64,000 bases of DNA. Origin: Corynebacterium sp. ACRPH. Lineage in GTDB: Bacteria > Actinomycetota > Actinomycetes > Mycobacteriales > Mycobacteriaceae. Shown piece by piece: positions 17,954 through 27,315 of the stretch; the first letter of the stretch is position 1; each line of letters opens with the position of its first letter. The translations under genes were made by a program, and so were the position numbers. The stretch covers positions 1 to 64,000 of the forward strand of contig NZ_JAKRND010000001.1 of NCBI RefSeq assembly GCF_022347285.1, written 5' to 3'. Under the pieces are notes generated by a model. The model did no database searches, was not told the DNA's origin, and saw nothing but the letters and a program-made list of their open reading frames with translations.

Positions 17954-20287
17954 ATGACGAATGCACCTTTCTACGAGCCCGGCTCCGCGCTGGATCAGCT
18001 CGCCAGCGCAAAGAACATTGAGGACGGCGGCCTGATCGTCGCCGTCGACGGCCCGAGCGGCACCGGCAAGTCCACCGTCTGCCGCCGCCTGGCCACCGCC
18101 GCGGACGCGAAGTACCTGGATACCGGCGCAATGTACCGCGTCGCCACGCTGCATGTTCTGCGCCAGGGCATCGACCCTTCCGAGGAGTCCGCACGCGAGG
18201 CGATCATTTCCGCCACCGCCGACCTGCCACTGGAGATCAACGAGGATCCTACCTCCACCGAGGTGCTGCTGGACGGCACCGACGTTTCCGGCGAGATCCG
18301 TGGCCCCGAGGTCACCGCGCATGTCTCCGCCGTCGCCGCCATCCCGGAGGTGCGCGAGAACCTGGTGGCGTTGCAGCGCTCTTTGGCTTTCGCTGCCGGT
18401 CGCTGCGTGGTCGAGGGCCGCGACATCGGAACTGTGGTTCTTGAGGACGCCCCAGTCAAGATTTTCATGACGGCCTCCGCCGAGGTGCGAGCTCAGCGCC
18501 GATACGATCAGGACCTGGAAGCTGGCCGGGAGGCAGACTACGAGGCTGTACTCGCGGATGTGCAGCGCCGTGACGAGGCCGATTCTTCCCGCAAGACCTC
18601 TCCGCTCCGCCCGGCAGAGGATGCCGTAATTGTGGACACCGGCGAGATGGACATCGATGAAGTGCTAGAGAAGCTGGCGCAGCTGACCTTGGCCAGCGCC
18701 AAGCCGGACAGCCTGGATTCCCCGGCGGAGCTGATCTTCCGCACCGCCGATGGCGAGGTGCTGGGGGAGTCCGACTTCTCCGTCGCCGAGTTTTCCGAGT
18801 ACGACGATGACGAATTCGACGAGGGCAACGAGTCCGGCCCCGACGAATTCTTCATCACCGGTCCGGACGACTTCACCCTCGAGGGCGGCGGCAACATGCC
18901 GGAATCCGACGAGGACTGGGATGCCCTGGAGGAGGCCTTCGGCGTGCTCGGCGACGAGGAGGCCGAGCAGGAGGCCCTGTGCACCGTCGCCATTGTCGGC
19001 CGCCCGAACGTGGGCAAGTCCACCCTGGTGAACCGCTTCATCGGCCGCCGCGAGGCTGTGGTGGAGGACTTCCCGGGTGTCACCCGCGACCGCATTTCCT
19101 ACCTGGGCGAGTGGTCCGGCCGCCGCTTCTGGGTGCAGGATACGGGCGGCTGGGATCCGGACGCGAAGGGCATCCACGCCGCCATCGCCCGCCAGGCGGA
19201 GACGGCCATGGAGACCGCCGACGTGATCGTCTTCGTAGTCGACTCGAAGGTCGGCATTACCTCCACCGACGAGGTCATCGCCCGCAAGCTGCAGCGCAGT
19301 AAGGTGCCCGTGATCGTGGTGGCCAACAAGTGCGATGCCGACGCGCAGCTGGGCGATGTCGCCGAGTTCTGGGCGCTGGGCCTGGATAACCCATACCCGG
19401 TGTCCGCGCAGCACGGCAAGGGCGCGGCGGACGTCATGGACGAGGTTCTGCGCGTATTCCCGGAGCACCCGCGCGAGCTCTCCGTCGTTTCCGGCCCGCG
19501 TCGCGTGGCTTTGGTCGGCCGCCCGAACGTGGGCAAGTCCTCCTTGCTGAACAAGATCACGGGCGAGGAGCGCTCCGTGGTTAATAACGTTGCCGGCACT
19601 ACCGTGGACCCGGTTGACTCCATCGTGGAGCTGGAGGAAAAGACCTGGAAGTTCGTCGATACCGCCGGCATCCGCAAGAAGACGAAGCACGCGCGCGGCC
19701 ACGAGTTCTACGCCTCGCTGCGCACCCGCTCCGCCATCGACGCGGCGGAGGTCGTTGTTTTTCTTGTTGACGCCAGCGAGCCCATCGCCGAGCAGGATCA
19801 GCGCGTGCTTCGCATGATCCTCGACTCGGGGCGTGCCCTGGTGGTGGCCTACAACAAGTGGGACCTGGTGGACGAGGACCGCCGCGAGCTGCTGGAGCGG
19901 GAGATCGAGCTGCAGCTTTCCCACGTCCCGTGGGCTCGCCGCGTGAACATCTCCGCCAAGACCGGCCGCGCGCTGCAGAAGCTGGAGCCCGCGATGATCG
20001 AGGCCCTGGAGAGCTGGGATCAGCGAATCTCCACCGGCCAGCTGAACACCTGGCTGCGTGCGGTGATCGCGGAGACCCCGCCGCCGATGCGCGGCGGCCG
20101 CCTGCCGCGCGTGCTGTTTGCCACTCAGGCCTCCACCAAGCCGCCGGTGATTGTGCTGTTCACCACGGGCTTCCTTGAGCACGGCTACCGCCGCTTCCTG
20201 GAGCGCAAGCTGCGCGAGGCCTTCGGCTTCGAGGGCTCGCCGGTGCGCATCGCGGTGCGTGTGCGCGAGAAGAAGCGCAAGAAGTAA
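17954..20287 (+). CDS. cmk-der: fused cytidylate kinase / GTPase Der (EngA)
   Basis: 777 residues in one uninterrupted frame. Residues 25-245 are CMP kinase: P-loop GPSGTGKS at 33-40, [13 protein letters not shown], and [16 protein letters not shown]. Residues about 246-340 are a very acidic, Ser/Gly-containing linker ([16 protein letters not shown]). The remainder is Der with two G domains: P-loops GRPNVGKS at 349-356 and 522-529, NKCD and NKWD specificity motifs, and a C-terminal KH-like domain ending in RVREKKRKK. Cmk phosphorylates CMP/dCMP; Der is a 50S assembly GTPase. Mycobacteria keep these as adjacent genes; fusions are known in some actinobacteria. AGGGGA lies 11 bases before ATG. 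Contains a dispersed motif at 19768. Confidence 0.95.
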   Translation: MTNAPFYEPGSALDQLASAKNIEDGGLIVAVDGPSGTGKSTVCRRLATAADAKYLDTGAMYRVATLHVLRQGIDPSEESAREAIISATADLPLEINEDPTSTEVLLDGTDVSGEIRGPEVTAHVSAVAAIPEVRENLVALQRSLAFAAGRCVVEGRDIGTVVLEDAPVKIFMTASAEVRAQRRYDQDLEAGREADYEAVLADVQRRDEADSSRKTSPLRPAEDAVIVDTGEMDIDEVLEKLAQLTLASAKPDSLDSPAELIFRTADGEVLGESDFSVAEFSEYDDDEFDEGNESGPDEFFITGPDDFTLEGGGNMPESDEDWDALEEAFGVLGDEEAEQEALCTVAIVGRPNVGKSTLVNRFIGRREAVVEDFPGVTRDRISYLGEWSGRRFWVQDTGGWDPDAKGIHAAIARQAETAMETADVIVFVVDSKVGITSTDEVIARKLQRSKVPVIVVANKCDADAQLGDVAEFWALGLDNPYPVSAQHGKGAADVMDEVLRVFPEHPRELSVVSGPRRVALVGRPNVGKSSLLNKITGEERSVVNNVAGTTVDPVDSIVELEEKTWKFVDTAGIRKKTKHARGHEFYASLRTRSAIDAAEVVVFLVDASEPIAEQDQRVLRMILDSGRALVVAYNKWDLVDEDRRELLEREIELQLSHVPWARRVNISAKTGRALQKLEPAMIEALESWDQRISTGQLNTWLRAVIAETPPPMRGGRLPRVLFATQASTKPPVIVLFTTGFLEHGYRRFLERKLREAFGFEGSPVRIAVRVREKKRKK

Positions 20288-20294
20288 CCGTCGT

Positions 20295-21983
20295 CTAGAA
20301 CAGCCCGGAGATCACACCTTGCGCATCCACGTCGATGCGTTCGGCTGCGGGCTTCTTCGGCAGGCCCGGCAGCGTCATCACGTCCCCGGTGAGCGCCACC
20401 ACGAACCCGGCGCCGATGCGCGGCACAAGCTCGCGGACGTGCAGGGTGTGGCCGCTCGGCGCGCCCAGGGCCTTGGGGTCATCGCTGAAGGAGTACTGCG
20501 TCTTCGATACGCACACCGGCAGCTTGTCCCAGCCGTTGTCCTTCAGAAACGCCAGGTCCTTCACGGCCTGCGGGCCGAACTGCACGTCCGCCGCGCCGTA
20601 TATCTCCGTAGCAAGCGTGTTCAGAGTGGCTTCCACGCCATCGACCGGCTGATAGATCTGGTGGCTGGAGCTAGGGGCGTCATCATCAGAAACACCATCG
20701 ACGACCTCCAACACGGCAGAGGCCAGATCGGCCGCGCCGGCACCGCCCTCGGCCCACACGTTGCACTCCACCACGCGCACACCGAATTGCTCGCCCCAGT
20801 CGGCGACCAGAGTGCGTTCCGCGGCGGTATCAGAGCTAAACAGGTTCAGAGCCACCACGGGCTCCACGCCGAACTTGCGGATGTTGCTGACGTGGCGCTC
20901 CAGGTTGGCCAGGCCGGTCTTCAGCACGGAATCGCCGTTGTGCTTCAGCGAGCGGATAGTGGCAACCACGACCGTCGCGGCGACGTCGAGGTCGCCAGCG
21001 CGGGACTTGATGTCGAAGAACTTCTCCGCACCCAGGTCGCTGCCGAAGCCGGCCTCGGTCAGCACAACCTCCGACAGGTCCAACGCCGTGGTGGTGGCGA
21101 TCAGCGAGTTGCAGCCGTGCGCGATGTTGGCGAAAGGCCCGCCGTGCACCAGTGCGGGGGTGCCGCCCAGGGTCTGCACCAGGTTCGGATTGATCGCATC
21201 GCGCAGCAGGGCAGTGATAGCGCCCGCGCACTTCAGGTCGCCCGCGGTGACAGGCTGGCGGTCATAAGTCTGGCCGACCACGATGCGCCCGATGCGCTTC
21301 TTCAGGTCCTCCAGGTCGGTGGCCAGGCACAGGATCGCCATGATCTCGCTGGCCGCCGTGATGTCGAACCCGCCCTCGCGCGGGGTGCCCTGGCCCGGCC
21401 CGCCGAGGCCGGTGACCACGTGGCGCAGCGAACGGTCGTTGACGTCCAGGCAGCGCCGCCACGTCACGCGCCGCGGGTCGATGCCCAGCGCGTTGCCGTG
21501 CTGCACGTGGTTGTCCACTATCGCCGCCAGGGTGTTCGTAGCGGCGGTGATGGCGTGCATGTCGCCGGTGAAGTGCAGGTTAATGTCCTCCATCGGCACG
21601 ATCTGCGCATAGCCGCCGCCGGCCGCGCCGCCCTTGATGCCCATGACCGGCCCCTGGGAGGGCTCGCGGATCGCCACCATCGTCTGGCGCCCGGCCGCGC
21701 GCACGGCATCAGCCAGGCCGATCAGCACGGTGGACTTGCCCTCGCCCGCGGGGGTCGGGCTCATTGCGGTCACGAGCACGAGCTTGCCCTTCTTAGTGAC
21801 GCCCTCACGTTCCGCCCGCAGAGCGGGAACGTCGATCTTGGCCTTTGTGCGGCCGTAGGGGATCAAAGCGGCCTCCGGGATGCCGGCGCGTTCCGCGATC
21901 GTGGTGATGGGCTCCAGGGTGTGGGCCTGAGCGATTTCGACGTCGCTGGGTTGGGGATTGCTGGTTGCAGAAGAGTTAGTCAT
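20295..21983 (-). CDS. fhs: formate-tetrahydrofolate ligase
   Basis: 562 residues; ATG at 21983 (MTNSSATSNPQPSD) chosen over an upstream in-frame ATG because the added 21 residues are not family-like. The ATP site PTPAGEGKSTVLIGLADA is the usual FTHFS P-loop; GFDITAASEIMAILCLATDLEDLK and FANIAHGCNS are further family hallmarks. It joins formate to THF, giving 10-formyl-THF for purine and fMet synthesis. It converges on cmk-der with only 7 bases between stops, and diverges from gapX. A possible -10 TATTCT lies 6 bases upstream of the ATG, so translation may be leaderless. Two dispersed motifs at 20676 and 21797. Confidence 0.95.
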   Translation of the reverse strand: MTNSSATSNPQPSDVEIAQAHTLEPITTIAERAGIPEAALIPYGRTKAKIDVPALRAEREGVTKKGKLVLVTAMSPTPAGEGKSTVLIGLADAVRAAGRQTMVAIREPSQGPVMGIKGGAAGGGYAQIVPMEDINLHFTGDMHAITAATNTLAAIVDNHVQHGNALGIDPRRVTWRRCLDVNDRSLRHVVTGLGGPGQGTPREGGFDITAASEIMAILCLATDLEDLKKRIGRIVVGQTYDRQPVTAGDLKCAGAITALLRDAINPNLVQTLGGTPALVHGGPFANIAHGCNSLIATTTALDLSEVVLTEAGFGSDLGAEKFFDIKSRAGDLDVAATVVVATIRSLKHNGDSVLKTGLANLERHVSNIRKFGVEPVVALNLFSSDTAAERTLVADWGEQFGVRVVECNVWAEGGAGAADLASAVLEVVDGVSDDDAPSSSHQIYQPVDGVEATLNTLATEIYGAADVQFGPQAVKDLAFLKDNGWDKLPVCVSKTQYSFSDDPKALGAPSGHTLHVRELVPRIGAGFVVALTGDVMTLPGLPKKPAAERIDVDAQGVISGLF

Positions 21984-22056
21984 ATTCCCAGAATAAACGC
22001 CTACCCCTAATCGCCCCCGTAATAGCGGGTGTAGGGCTGGGGGCAACTAGACTTCA

Positions 22057-22077
22057 GGGGGTAAGAGGGTAACCCCC
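22057..22077 (+). other. G/C hairpin in gapX leader
   Basis: Arms GGGGGT (22057-22062) and ACCCCC (22072-22077) enclose AAGAGGGTA, 46 bases before the gapX ATG and just after a possible -10 TAGACT (22048-22053). It would sit at the very 5' end of the gapX mRNA. No T-run follows, so it is not a terminator; a stabilising 5' stem-loop is possible. Confidence 0.35.
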
Positions 22078-22123
22078 CGAATATTCGCAAAACAATTACT
22101 TCCAGTGAGGTAGTGAGGTATAG

Positions 22124-23590
22124 ATGACCGACAACGCACACACCAAGAGCGCTCTGCACAGCGATTGGAACGAGCGGCTGGCCCTGGCGCAGGAGATGCT
22201 GCCGCTGATCAGCCGCCTGCACCGCGATAAGAACGTGGTGACTTCCATCTTCGGCCGGTTGCTTGTCAACGTCACCGATATTGACATCATCAAGTCCCAC
22301 CGCTACGCCCGCCGTGTGGTGGAAAAGGAGCTGCCGCTGGAGCAGACCCTGCCGGTCCTACGCGAGCTGGTGGAGATGAACCTGGGCACTGCCTCCATCG
22401 ATATTGGATCGCTGGCCAGCCGCTACAACAAGGACTCCGAGGGACTGACCCTGCGCGAGTACCTGGAGCGTGAGCTGGCGGAGGTCATCGGCGGCCCGGA
22501 GCAGGTCGAGCCTCGCGACATCGTCCTCTACGGCTTCGGCCGCATCGGTCGCCTGTTGGCCCGCATCCTGGTTGCCCGCGAGGCGACCTATGGCGGTGCG
22601 CGCCTGCGTGCCGTCGTCGTCCGATCCAAGGGCGAAGGCGACCTGATCAAGCGCGCCTCTCTGCTACGCCGCGACTCCGTCCACGGAGCCTTCGACGGCA
22701 CTATCACCACGGACGAGGAAAACAACACGATCTGGGCGAACGGCACCCCGATCCGCATCATCTACGCCAACAACCCGGCGGAGATCGACTACACCGAATA
22801 CGGCATCAACGATGCAATCGTGGTGGACAACACTGGCGTGTGGCGCGACCGTGATGGCCTGTCTCAGCACCTGGAGGCCAAGGGTGTCTCCAAGGTTCTG
22901 CTGACTGCCCCGGGCAAGGGTGACATTAAGAACATCGTCTACGGCATCAACCACGGTGACATCACTGAGGATGATCGCATTCTGTCTGCGGCGTCCTGTA
23001 CTACCAACGGCATCACCCCGGTGCTGAAGGTCATCAACGACCGCTACGGCGTGGAGCACGGCCACGTGGAGACCGTGCACTCCTTCACCAACGACCAGAA
23101 CCTGATCGATAACTTCCACAAGGGCGATCGTCGTGGTCGCGCCGCGGGCCTGAATATGGTGCTCACCGCAACGGGCGCGGCGAAGGCCGTTGCCAAGGCT
23201 CTGCCTGAGTTCGCAGGCAAGCTGACGGGTAACGCTATTCGCGTGCCCACCCCGGACGTCTCCATGGCAGTGCTGAACCTGACCCTGAACCAGGATGTTG
23301 AGGCCGACGAGGTAAACAACTTCCTGCGCCGCGTCTCCCTGCACTCGACCCTGCGCCAGCAGATCGACTTCATTAAGTCCCCGGAGGTCGTCTCCACCGA
23401 CTTCGTCGGCACCACCCACGCGGGCATCGTCGACGGCCTGGCAACCATTGCGAACGGCAACCACCTGGTGCTGTACGTCTGGTACGACAACGAGTTCGGC
23501 TACTCCAACCAGGTGATCCGCATTGTCGAGGAGATCGCCGGCGTGCGCCCGCGCGTGCTGCCGCAGCGTGCCGCAGCGCTGGACCTGTAA
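22124..23590 (+). CDS. gapX: glyceraldehyde-3-phosphate dehydrogenase, long GapX/GapB type
   Basis: 488 residues, about 150 longer than glycolytic GapA. Residues 1-125 are a helical extension specific to this subfamily. The Rossmann start YGFGRIGRLLARILVAREATYG is at about 132; catalytic Cys is in SAASCTTNGITPVLKV near residue 289; the C-terminus has WYDNEFGYSNQVIRIVEEIA. C. glutamicum carries a 480-residue homologue (gapX/gapB) beside gapA, linked to the NADP-dependent, gluconeogenic direction; that role is by analogy. The weak SD GTGAGG precedes the ATG. Confidence 0.9.
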   Translation: MTDNAHTKSALHSDWNERLALAQEMLPLISRLHRDKNVVTSIFGRLLVNVTDIDIIKSHRYARRVVEKELPLEQTLPVLRELVEMNLGTASIDIGSLASRYNKDSEGLTLREYLERELAEVIGGPEQVEPRDIVLYGFGRIGRLLARILVAREATYGGARLRAVVVRSKGEGDLIKRASLLRRDSVHGAFDGTITTDEENNTIWANGTPIRIIYANNPAEIDYTEYGINDAIVVDNTGVWRDRDGLSQHLEAKGVSKVLLTAPGKGDIKNIVYGINHGDITEDDRILSAASCTTNGITPVLKVINDRYGVEHGHVETVHSFTNDQNLIDNFHKGDRRGRAAGLNMVLTATGAAKAVAKALPEFAGKLTGNAIRVPTPDVSMAVLNLTLNQDVEADEVNNFLRRVSLHSTLRQQIDFIKSPEVVSTDFVGTTHAGIVDGLATIANGNHLVLYVWYDNEFGYSNQVIRIVEEIAGVRPRVLPQRAAALDL

Positions 23591-23619
23591 TAGGGGTTAG
23601 CGCTAGGGCTGGTGCTGGG

Positions 23620-25248
23620 TTATATCAGCATCAGCAGTAGCATCTGGCAGCCGATGATCTTGCCGATCATCGCTGCCGGATAGACGGTGGCGTAGCCGCG
23701 CATGGGCAGCTCCGTATCCGCCTGATCGTTGAGATAACTAATCACCGCGGGGTTGGTAGAGACGCCAGCGGCCATGCCCATTGCCTCGTCCCACTTCAGG
23801 CGCAGCAGCCACATCCCGCCCAGGCCACAGACGATGGCCGAGGTCACGGTAATGATGAAGCCTAGGGCGATATAGCTCAGAGATGTGATGTCCGTCAGTG
23901 CGTCGCGGAAGCCCGTGCCCGCAATGGTGCCTACACCCGCCAGGAAGATGGCCAAGCCCAGACTGCTGAGGGCCTTGTTGGCGTGGTAGGGGATTTGCCA
24001 GCCGATGGGGCCTGTGCGGGCGAGCGCTCCGAAGATGAGGCCCATGACGATGGGGCCGCCACCGAAGCCCAGGTTGAGCGTGGTGCCACCGGGCAGGGGG
24101 ATGGGGATTGCACCGATGAGCAGACCGATAGCCAGGCCCAGGGTGAAGGGCAGCAGGTTCACGTCCGCCAGGGAGCGTTCGGAATCGCCCAGGAACTGAG
24201 AGACCTCGTCGATGCGGTGCTTGGGGGTGACCACTCGCACGCGGTCGGAGTAGTTCAGAACGTCGTCCGGGCCGGGCACTAGGTCTTCGTCGCCGCGACG
24301 GATGCGGGCGATGATGAAGCCGTGGCTGATCGGGTCGATGTCCTTGATGCTGCGCCCGGCGATGCTGGGGTTAGAAACAGTGATGCGGCGGTAGCCGATG
24401 TAGGAGCTATCCACGTCGATGTCGATCTGCTCGCCGAGGGCGGCCGTGGCCTTGTCCAGCGAGTCCGGTGTGCCGGTGATCACCACGATCATGCCGGGGT
24501 AGACTTCCGCATCCGGGTAGGCCAGCTTGTGATCCTTTTCCTGGACGTCCTCGGTAGCGTGGTGGGGGCGGACCAAGCGGGTGACGATAATTTTTGAATC
24601 CGCGATGGTGCGCAGGTCGCGTACGCAGCCTTCGATGCCCTCGCGCAGGCGCACGCCGCGGTGCTCCAGGGGCGCGTGCAGCACGCCCTCGTCGATGGCG
24701 TCCTGGCGGTGGTTCACCTTCAAGAGCTTGGTTCCAATGGCGGCTACGGCGATGGCGCCGAGCACGCCGCCGGGGTAGGCCAGGGAGTAGCCGACGACGG
24801 GATCGGCGGCCAGCTCCGGGTGGGTGCCTTCCAGCATGTCCACCACGGCCGCCATACCAGGGGTGGACGTCAACGCAGCGGCGAAGGTACCGGTGGCCGT
24901 GGCGGCCTCCACGCCGAAGAGCGGCACCAGCAGCCATGTCATGCCCATCAGGCCAACGAGTAGCACCATGACAAAGAGGATCATGCGCCAGCCGCGCTCT
25001 CGGAAGTCGGCGAAGAAGGCGTGCCCGGCTGTCAGGCCGATAGCGTAGACGAAGATTGCCAGGCCGAATTGGAAGATGATTGCGGGCAGCTGGATGTCGG
25101 GATTCGCCGTGGAGAATCCAATGGCGACGAAGAGAATCGCCGCGGTGCCCAGCGACATGCCGCCGAGGCGGATCTTGCCGATGGCAAAACCGAGGGCGAG
25201 GATAATGACTAGGGCGATCAGCGGATTTTCAGCAAGGAATGCCAGCAT
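23620..25248 (-). CDS. AspT/YidE-family exporter with two TrkA-C domains
   Basis: 542 residues. N-terminal TM bundle (about 1-170; PLIALVIILALGFAIGKIRLGG, then LTSTPGMAAVVDML), a cytoplasmic middle with two RCK/TrkA-C units (about 200-365; PDAEVYPGMIVVITG and ITVSNPSIAGRSIKDID), then a second TM bundle containing GFGGGPIVMGLIFGALARTGP and GMAAGVSTNPAVISYLN. This is the aspartate:alanine antiporter family; in C. glutamicum a member (SucE) exports succinate, so dicarboxylate or amino-acid efflux is likely, substrate unproven. It starts 14 bases after the terminator of the small peptide gene, so it has either readthrough or a promoter hidden in that hairpin region. Confidence 0.88.
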   Translation of the reverse strand: MLAFLAENPLIALVIILALGFAIGKIRLGGMSLGTAAILFVAIGFSTANPDIQLPAIIFQFGLAIFVYAIGLTAGHAFFADFRERGWRMILFVMVLLVGLMGMTWLLVPLFGVEAATATGTFAAALTSTPGMAAVVDMLEGTHPELAADPVVGYSLAYPGGVLGAIAVAAIGTKLLKVNHRQDAIDEGVLHAPLEHRGVRLREGIEGCVRDLRTIADSKIIVTRLVRPHHATEDVQEKDHKLAYPDAEVYPGMIVVITGTPDSLDKATAALGEQIDIDVDSSYIGYRRITVSNPSIAGRSIKDIDPISHGFIIARIRRGDEDLVPGPDDVLNYSDRVRVVTPKHRIDEVSQFLGDSERSLADVNLLPFTLGLAIGLLIGAIPIPLPGGTTLNLGFGGGPIVMGLIFGALARTGPIGWQIPYHANKALSSLGLAIFLAGVGTIAGTGFRDALTDITSLSYIALGFIITVTSAIVCGLGGMWLLRLKWDEAMGMAAGVSTNPAVISYLNDQADTELPMRGYATVYPAAMIGKIIGCQMLLLMLI

Positions 25249-25261
25249 GATCTTGATCCTA

Positions 25262-25297
25262 TAAAGAAATCCCCGCCCACACGAGGTGAGCGGGGAT
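25262..25297 (-). terminator. intrinsic terminator after the small peptide gene
   Basis: On the minus strand, ATCCCCGC (25297-25290) pairs with GCGGGGAT (25276-25269) around a 13-base loop, followed by TTTCTTTAT. It lies 43 bases after the stop of the 30-residue ORF and 13 bases before the exporter ATG. Confidence 0.75.
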
Positions 25298-25339
25298 CCA
25301 AGAGAAACCTCAGATTAGGACTTTCTGAGTAGCCGGACC

Positions 25340-25432
25340 TTACTTGCCGGAGATCAGGCCAGCCAGGCCAGCGAGTGCGCCGCCGATCAGGCTGACGAGA
25401 CCCTGGAAGAAGTTTGCAATCAGTTCAATCAT
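25340..25432 (-). CDS. 30-residue hydrophobic peptide (porin-, modulin- or bacteriocin-like), unrecognised
   Basis: An ORF of 30 codons: ATG at 25432, TAA at 25340. SD AAAGGA lies 9 bases upstream and an intrinsic terminator follows, so it looks like a complete monocistronic gene. The peptide begins MIELIANFFQGLVSLIG and ends AGLAGLISGK; it has one Glu, one Lys and otherwise G, A, L, I, F, with polar residues spaced as in an amphipathic helix, and no cleavable signal. Comparable things are the tiny cell-wall porins of corynebacteria (PorA/PorH, 40-57 residues), staphylococcal phenol-soluble modulins, leaderless bacteriocins, or type I toxins. I cannot choose among them. A perfect palindrome lies about 70 bases upstream. 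Confidence 0.65.
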   Translation of the reverse strand: MIELIANFFQGLVSLIGGALAGLAGLISGK

Positions 25433-25500
25433 GGGAGTGATCCTTTCAGTGTGTAGTGGCGGGCGCTAGGGATTTTGTGAGTTTGTTAGCGCCTTCACAC

Positions 25501-25516
25501 TGACAATCGTTTGTCA
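25501..25516. promoter_or_regulatory. palindromic operator candidate between the peptide gene and the ATPase
   Basis: TGACAATCGTTTGTCA: perfect 6-base arms TGACAA/TTGTCA with a 4-base spacer, in the divergent region. It shares CGTTTGTCAT with the palindrome upstream of the ABC/two-component operon at 32924. Probably a dimeric regulator site; the regulator is not known. Confidence 0.5.
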
Positions 25517-25607
25517 TCGCTAAGCGTTACGTCCTGAATACAATTTTCTTGAAGAAAGGGTGAAAAACATTCTTTTTCGCAGGTGGGAGCGCGAAAAAAT
25601 TTTTCCC

Positions 25608-25620
25608 TACGCTGGGTTAC
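25608..25620 (+). promoter_or_regulatory. leaderless promoter candidate for the ABC-class ATPase
   Basis: TACGCT (25608-25613) ends 7 bases before the ATG at 25621, and no SD is visible, which would place transcription start on or next to the A of the ATG. Confidence 0.45.
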
Positions 25621-27315
25621 ATGGCACGAAACACTCTCTCGGAACTCTTCTCTCGCACAAAGAGCCTCGACGGCGCGGGCTACGGGTCCTACAAGAAGCT
25701 GACGGGAGCCTACAGCGAACCAGGCCTGTCGGTTTCCATCGACCGCGTGCAGGCCGATCCTTATGCGAGCCCTTCTAAAGTGCGGCTCATCCTTCCCATG
25801 AAGGCCGCGGGCATCCCACAACACCTCGTTGACGATGCCACTGGCAGGGTAGCGGTAGCCGACTTCCTGGCTCGGCGTATCCAGGCCGATCCCCACCGCC
25901 CGCGTAACGTACATATCGGTGACATCGGTCAGCAGGTCCTCGAGCGCACTCACGTGCTTGTCACCCCGGATCGCGTGGAGGCTCGGCTGCTCGTCGGTCT
26001 GCCTGCCAAAGGCCGCCGCATCCTCGGCCGCCAGGCCGCGCATTTGCTGGCCGATGATTTGCCGAACCTCTCCGACGACTGCCTGCGCCACGATCGCTTC
26101 GCCCCCGCCGATGTTCAGGCTCTCGAGGATCACGTAGCACTCCTGCGCGACCAGGAGGCTCTGCGCGCCCAGCTGAAACCTCGCAATCTCGTCGCTTTCG
26201 TCGGCAACGGCGCGATCCTTCCGCGCGCTGCGGGAGATAGCGACCGTCCACTTGGCGCCAACCAGGCCACGGCCTTCGAATCCCCGGAGTCCCTAGCCCA
26301 AACCTTTGAACTCCCCAGCGGGCGCATCGTCACGGGCATGGGCATCCCGGAGGGCCTCACCGTCATCGTCGGCGGCGGTTACCACGGCAAGTCCACGCTG
26401 CTGCGCGCCCTGGAGCGTGGCATTTACCCGCACGTTGCCGGCGATGGTCGCGAATGGGTGATCTCCCGCGTCGACGTCGCCAGCGTGCGCGCCGAGGATG
26501 GCCGCCCCATCACCGGCGACGACATCTCGCCGTTCATCACCAACCTGCCCACGGGCGCCGACACGCGCCACTTCACCACCACGAACGCCTCGGGTTCCAC
26601 GTCCCAGGCCGCCAATGTCGTCGAAGCGCATGCCGCCAGCACTTCCGCGCTGCTCATCGACGAGGACACATCGGCCACCAACTTCATGATCCGCGACCGC
26701 CTCATGCAGCGCCTCGTACCAAACGACAAGGAGCCCATCACCCCGTTTGTGCAGCGTGTTCGTTCTTTATATGACGCCACCTCGGTCTCCACCGTCCTTA
26801 TCGCTGGTGGCTCGGGCGCCTATCTGCGGCTGGCCGATACGGTCATTGCCATGGATTCCTACCGCCCCAGCGAGGTGACCGCACGTGCTCACCACATTGC
26901 ACGGGAGGGGCAGGCCACGGAAGACATGAAAGAAGCGGAAGTCGCGGGGGAGTTCCGCCACATCACTGCCGGACGTGTATTGGCGCGCGGGACTCTATCT
27001 TCCCGCAAGCCGCCGAAGCCGCGCGGAGTATCCACCATCAGCGTGGACCGCTCCGACATTGACCTGAGCGCCGTCGGCCAGCTGGTTGCGCCGTCCCAGA
27101 CGGCGGCGATTGCGGCGGCGCTGGCGTGGTTGTCCAAGAATGCCGACGGCCAGACCCCGCTGGTGGATCTGGTTGCTCGTCTGGAGCAGCAGATCACCGA
27201 GAAGGGTCTGGCCGTGCTGACGCCGGGGCGCGATCACCCCGGCCACTTGAGCCGCCCGCGCGGGGCGGAAATCCTGGCTGCGGCGAATCGCTACCGGGAG
27301 CTCAAACTCGCCTAG
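25621..27315 (+). CDS. predicted ABC-class ATPase (PF09818 type)
   Basis: 564 residues. N-terminal region about 1-200 contains AGYGSYKKLTGAY and a run IDRVQADPYASPSKVRL characteristic of the family. Walker A GGYHGKSTLLRALERG is at about 252-267; Walker B is ALLIDEDTSATNFMIRDRLM with the acidic pair D-E; VLIAGGSGAYLRLADTVIAMDSY follows. A stand-alone soluble protein with no TM segments; the family is widespread, its function unknown, and it is sometimes mislabelled as isopentenyl-diphosphate isomerase. It shares a 4-base convergent overlap (CTAG) with the GDPD gene. Dispersed motif at 26772. Confidence 0.85.
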   Translation: MARNTLSELFSRTKSLDGAGYGSYKKLTGAYSEPGLSVSIDRVQADPYASPSKVRLILPMKAAGIPQHLVDDATGRVAVADFLARRIQADPHRPRNVHIGDIGQQVLERTHVLVTPDRVEARLLVGLPAKGRRILGRQAAHLLADDLPNLSDDCLRHDRFAPADVQALEDHVALLRDQEALRAQLKPRNLVAFVGNGAILPRAAGDSDRPLGANQATAFESPESLAQTFELPSGRIVTGMGIPEGLTVIVGGGYHGKSTLLRALERGIYPHVAGDGREWVISRVDVASVRAEDGRPITGDDISPFITNLPTGADTRHFTTTNASGSTSQAANVVEAHAASTSALLIDEDTSATNFMIRDRLMQRLVPNDKEPITPFVQRVRSLYDATSVSTVLIAGGSGAYLRLADTVIAMDSYRPSEVTARAHHIAREGQATEDMKEAEVAGEFRHITAGRVLARGTLSSRKPPKPRGVSTISVDRSDIDLSAVGQLVAPSQTAAIAAALAWLSKNADGQTPLVDLVARLEQQITEKGLAVLTPGRDHPGHLSRPRGAEILAAANRYRELKLA

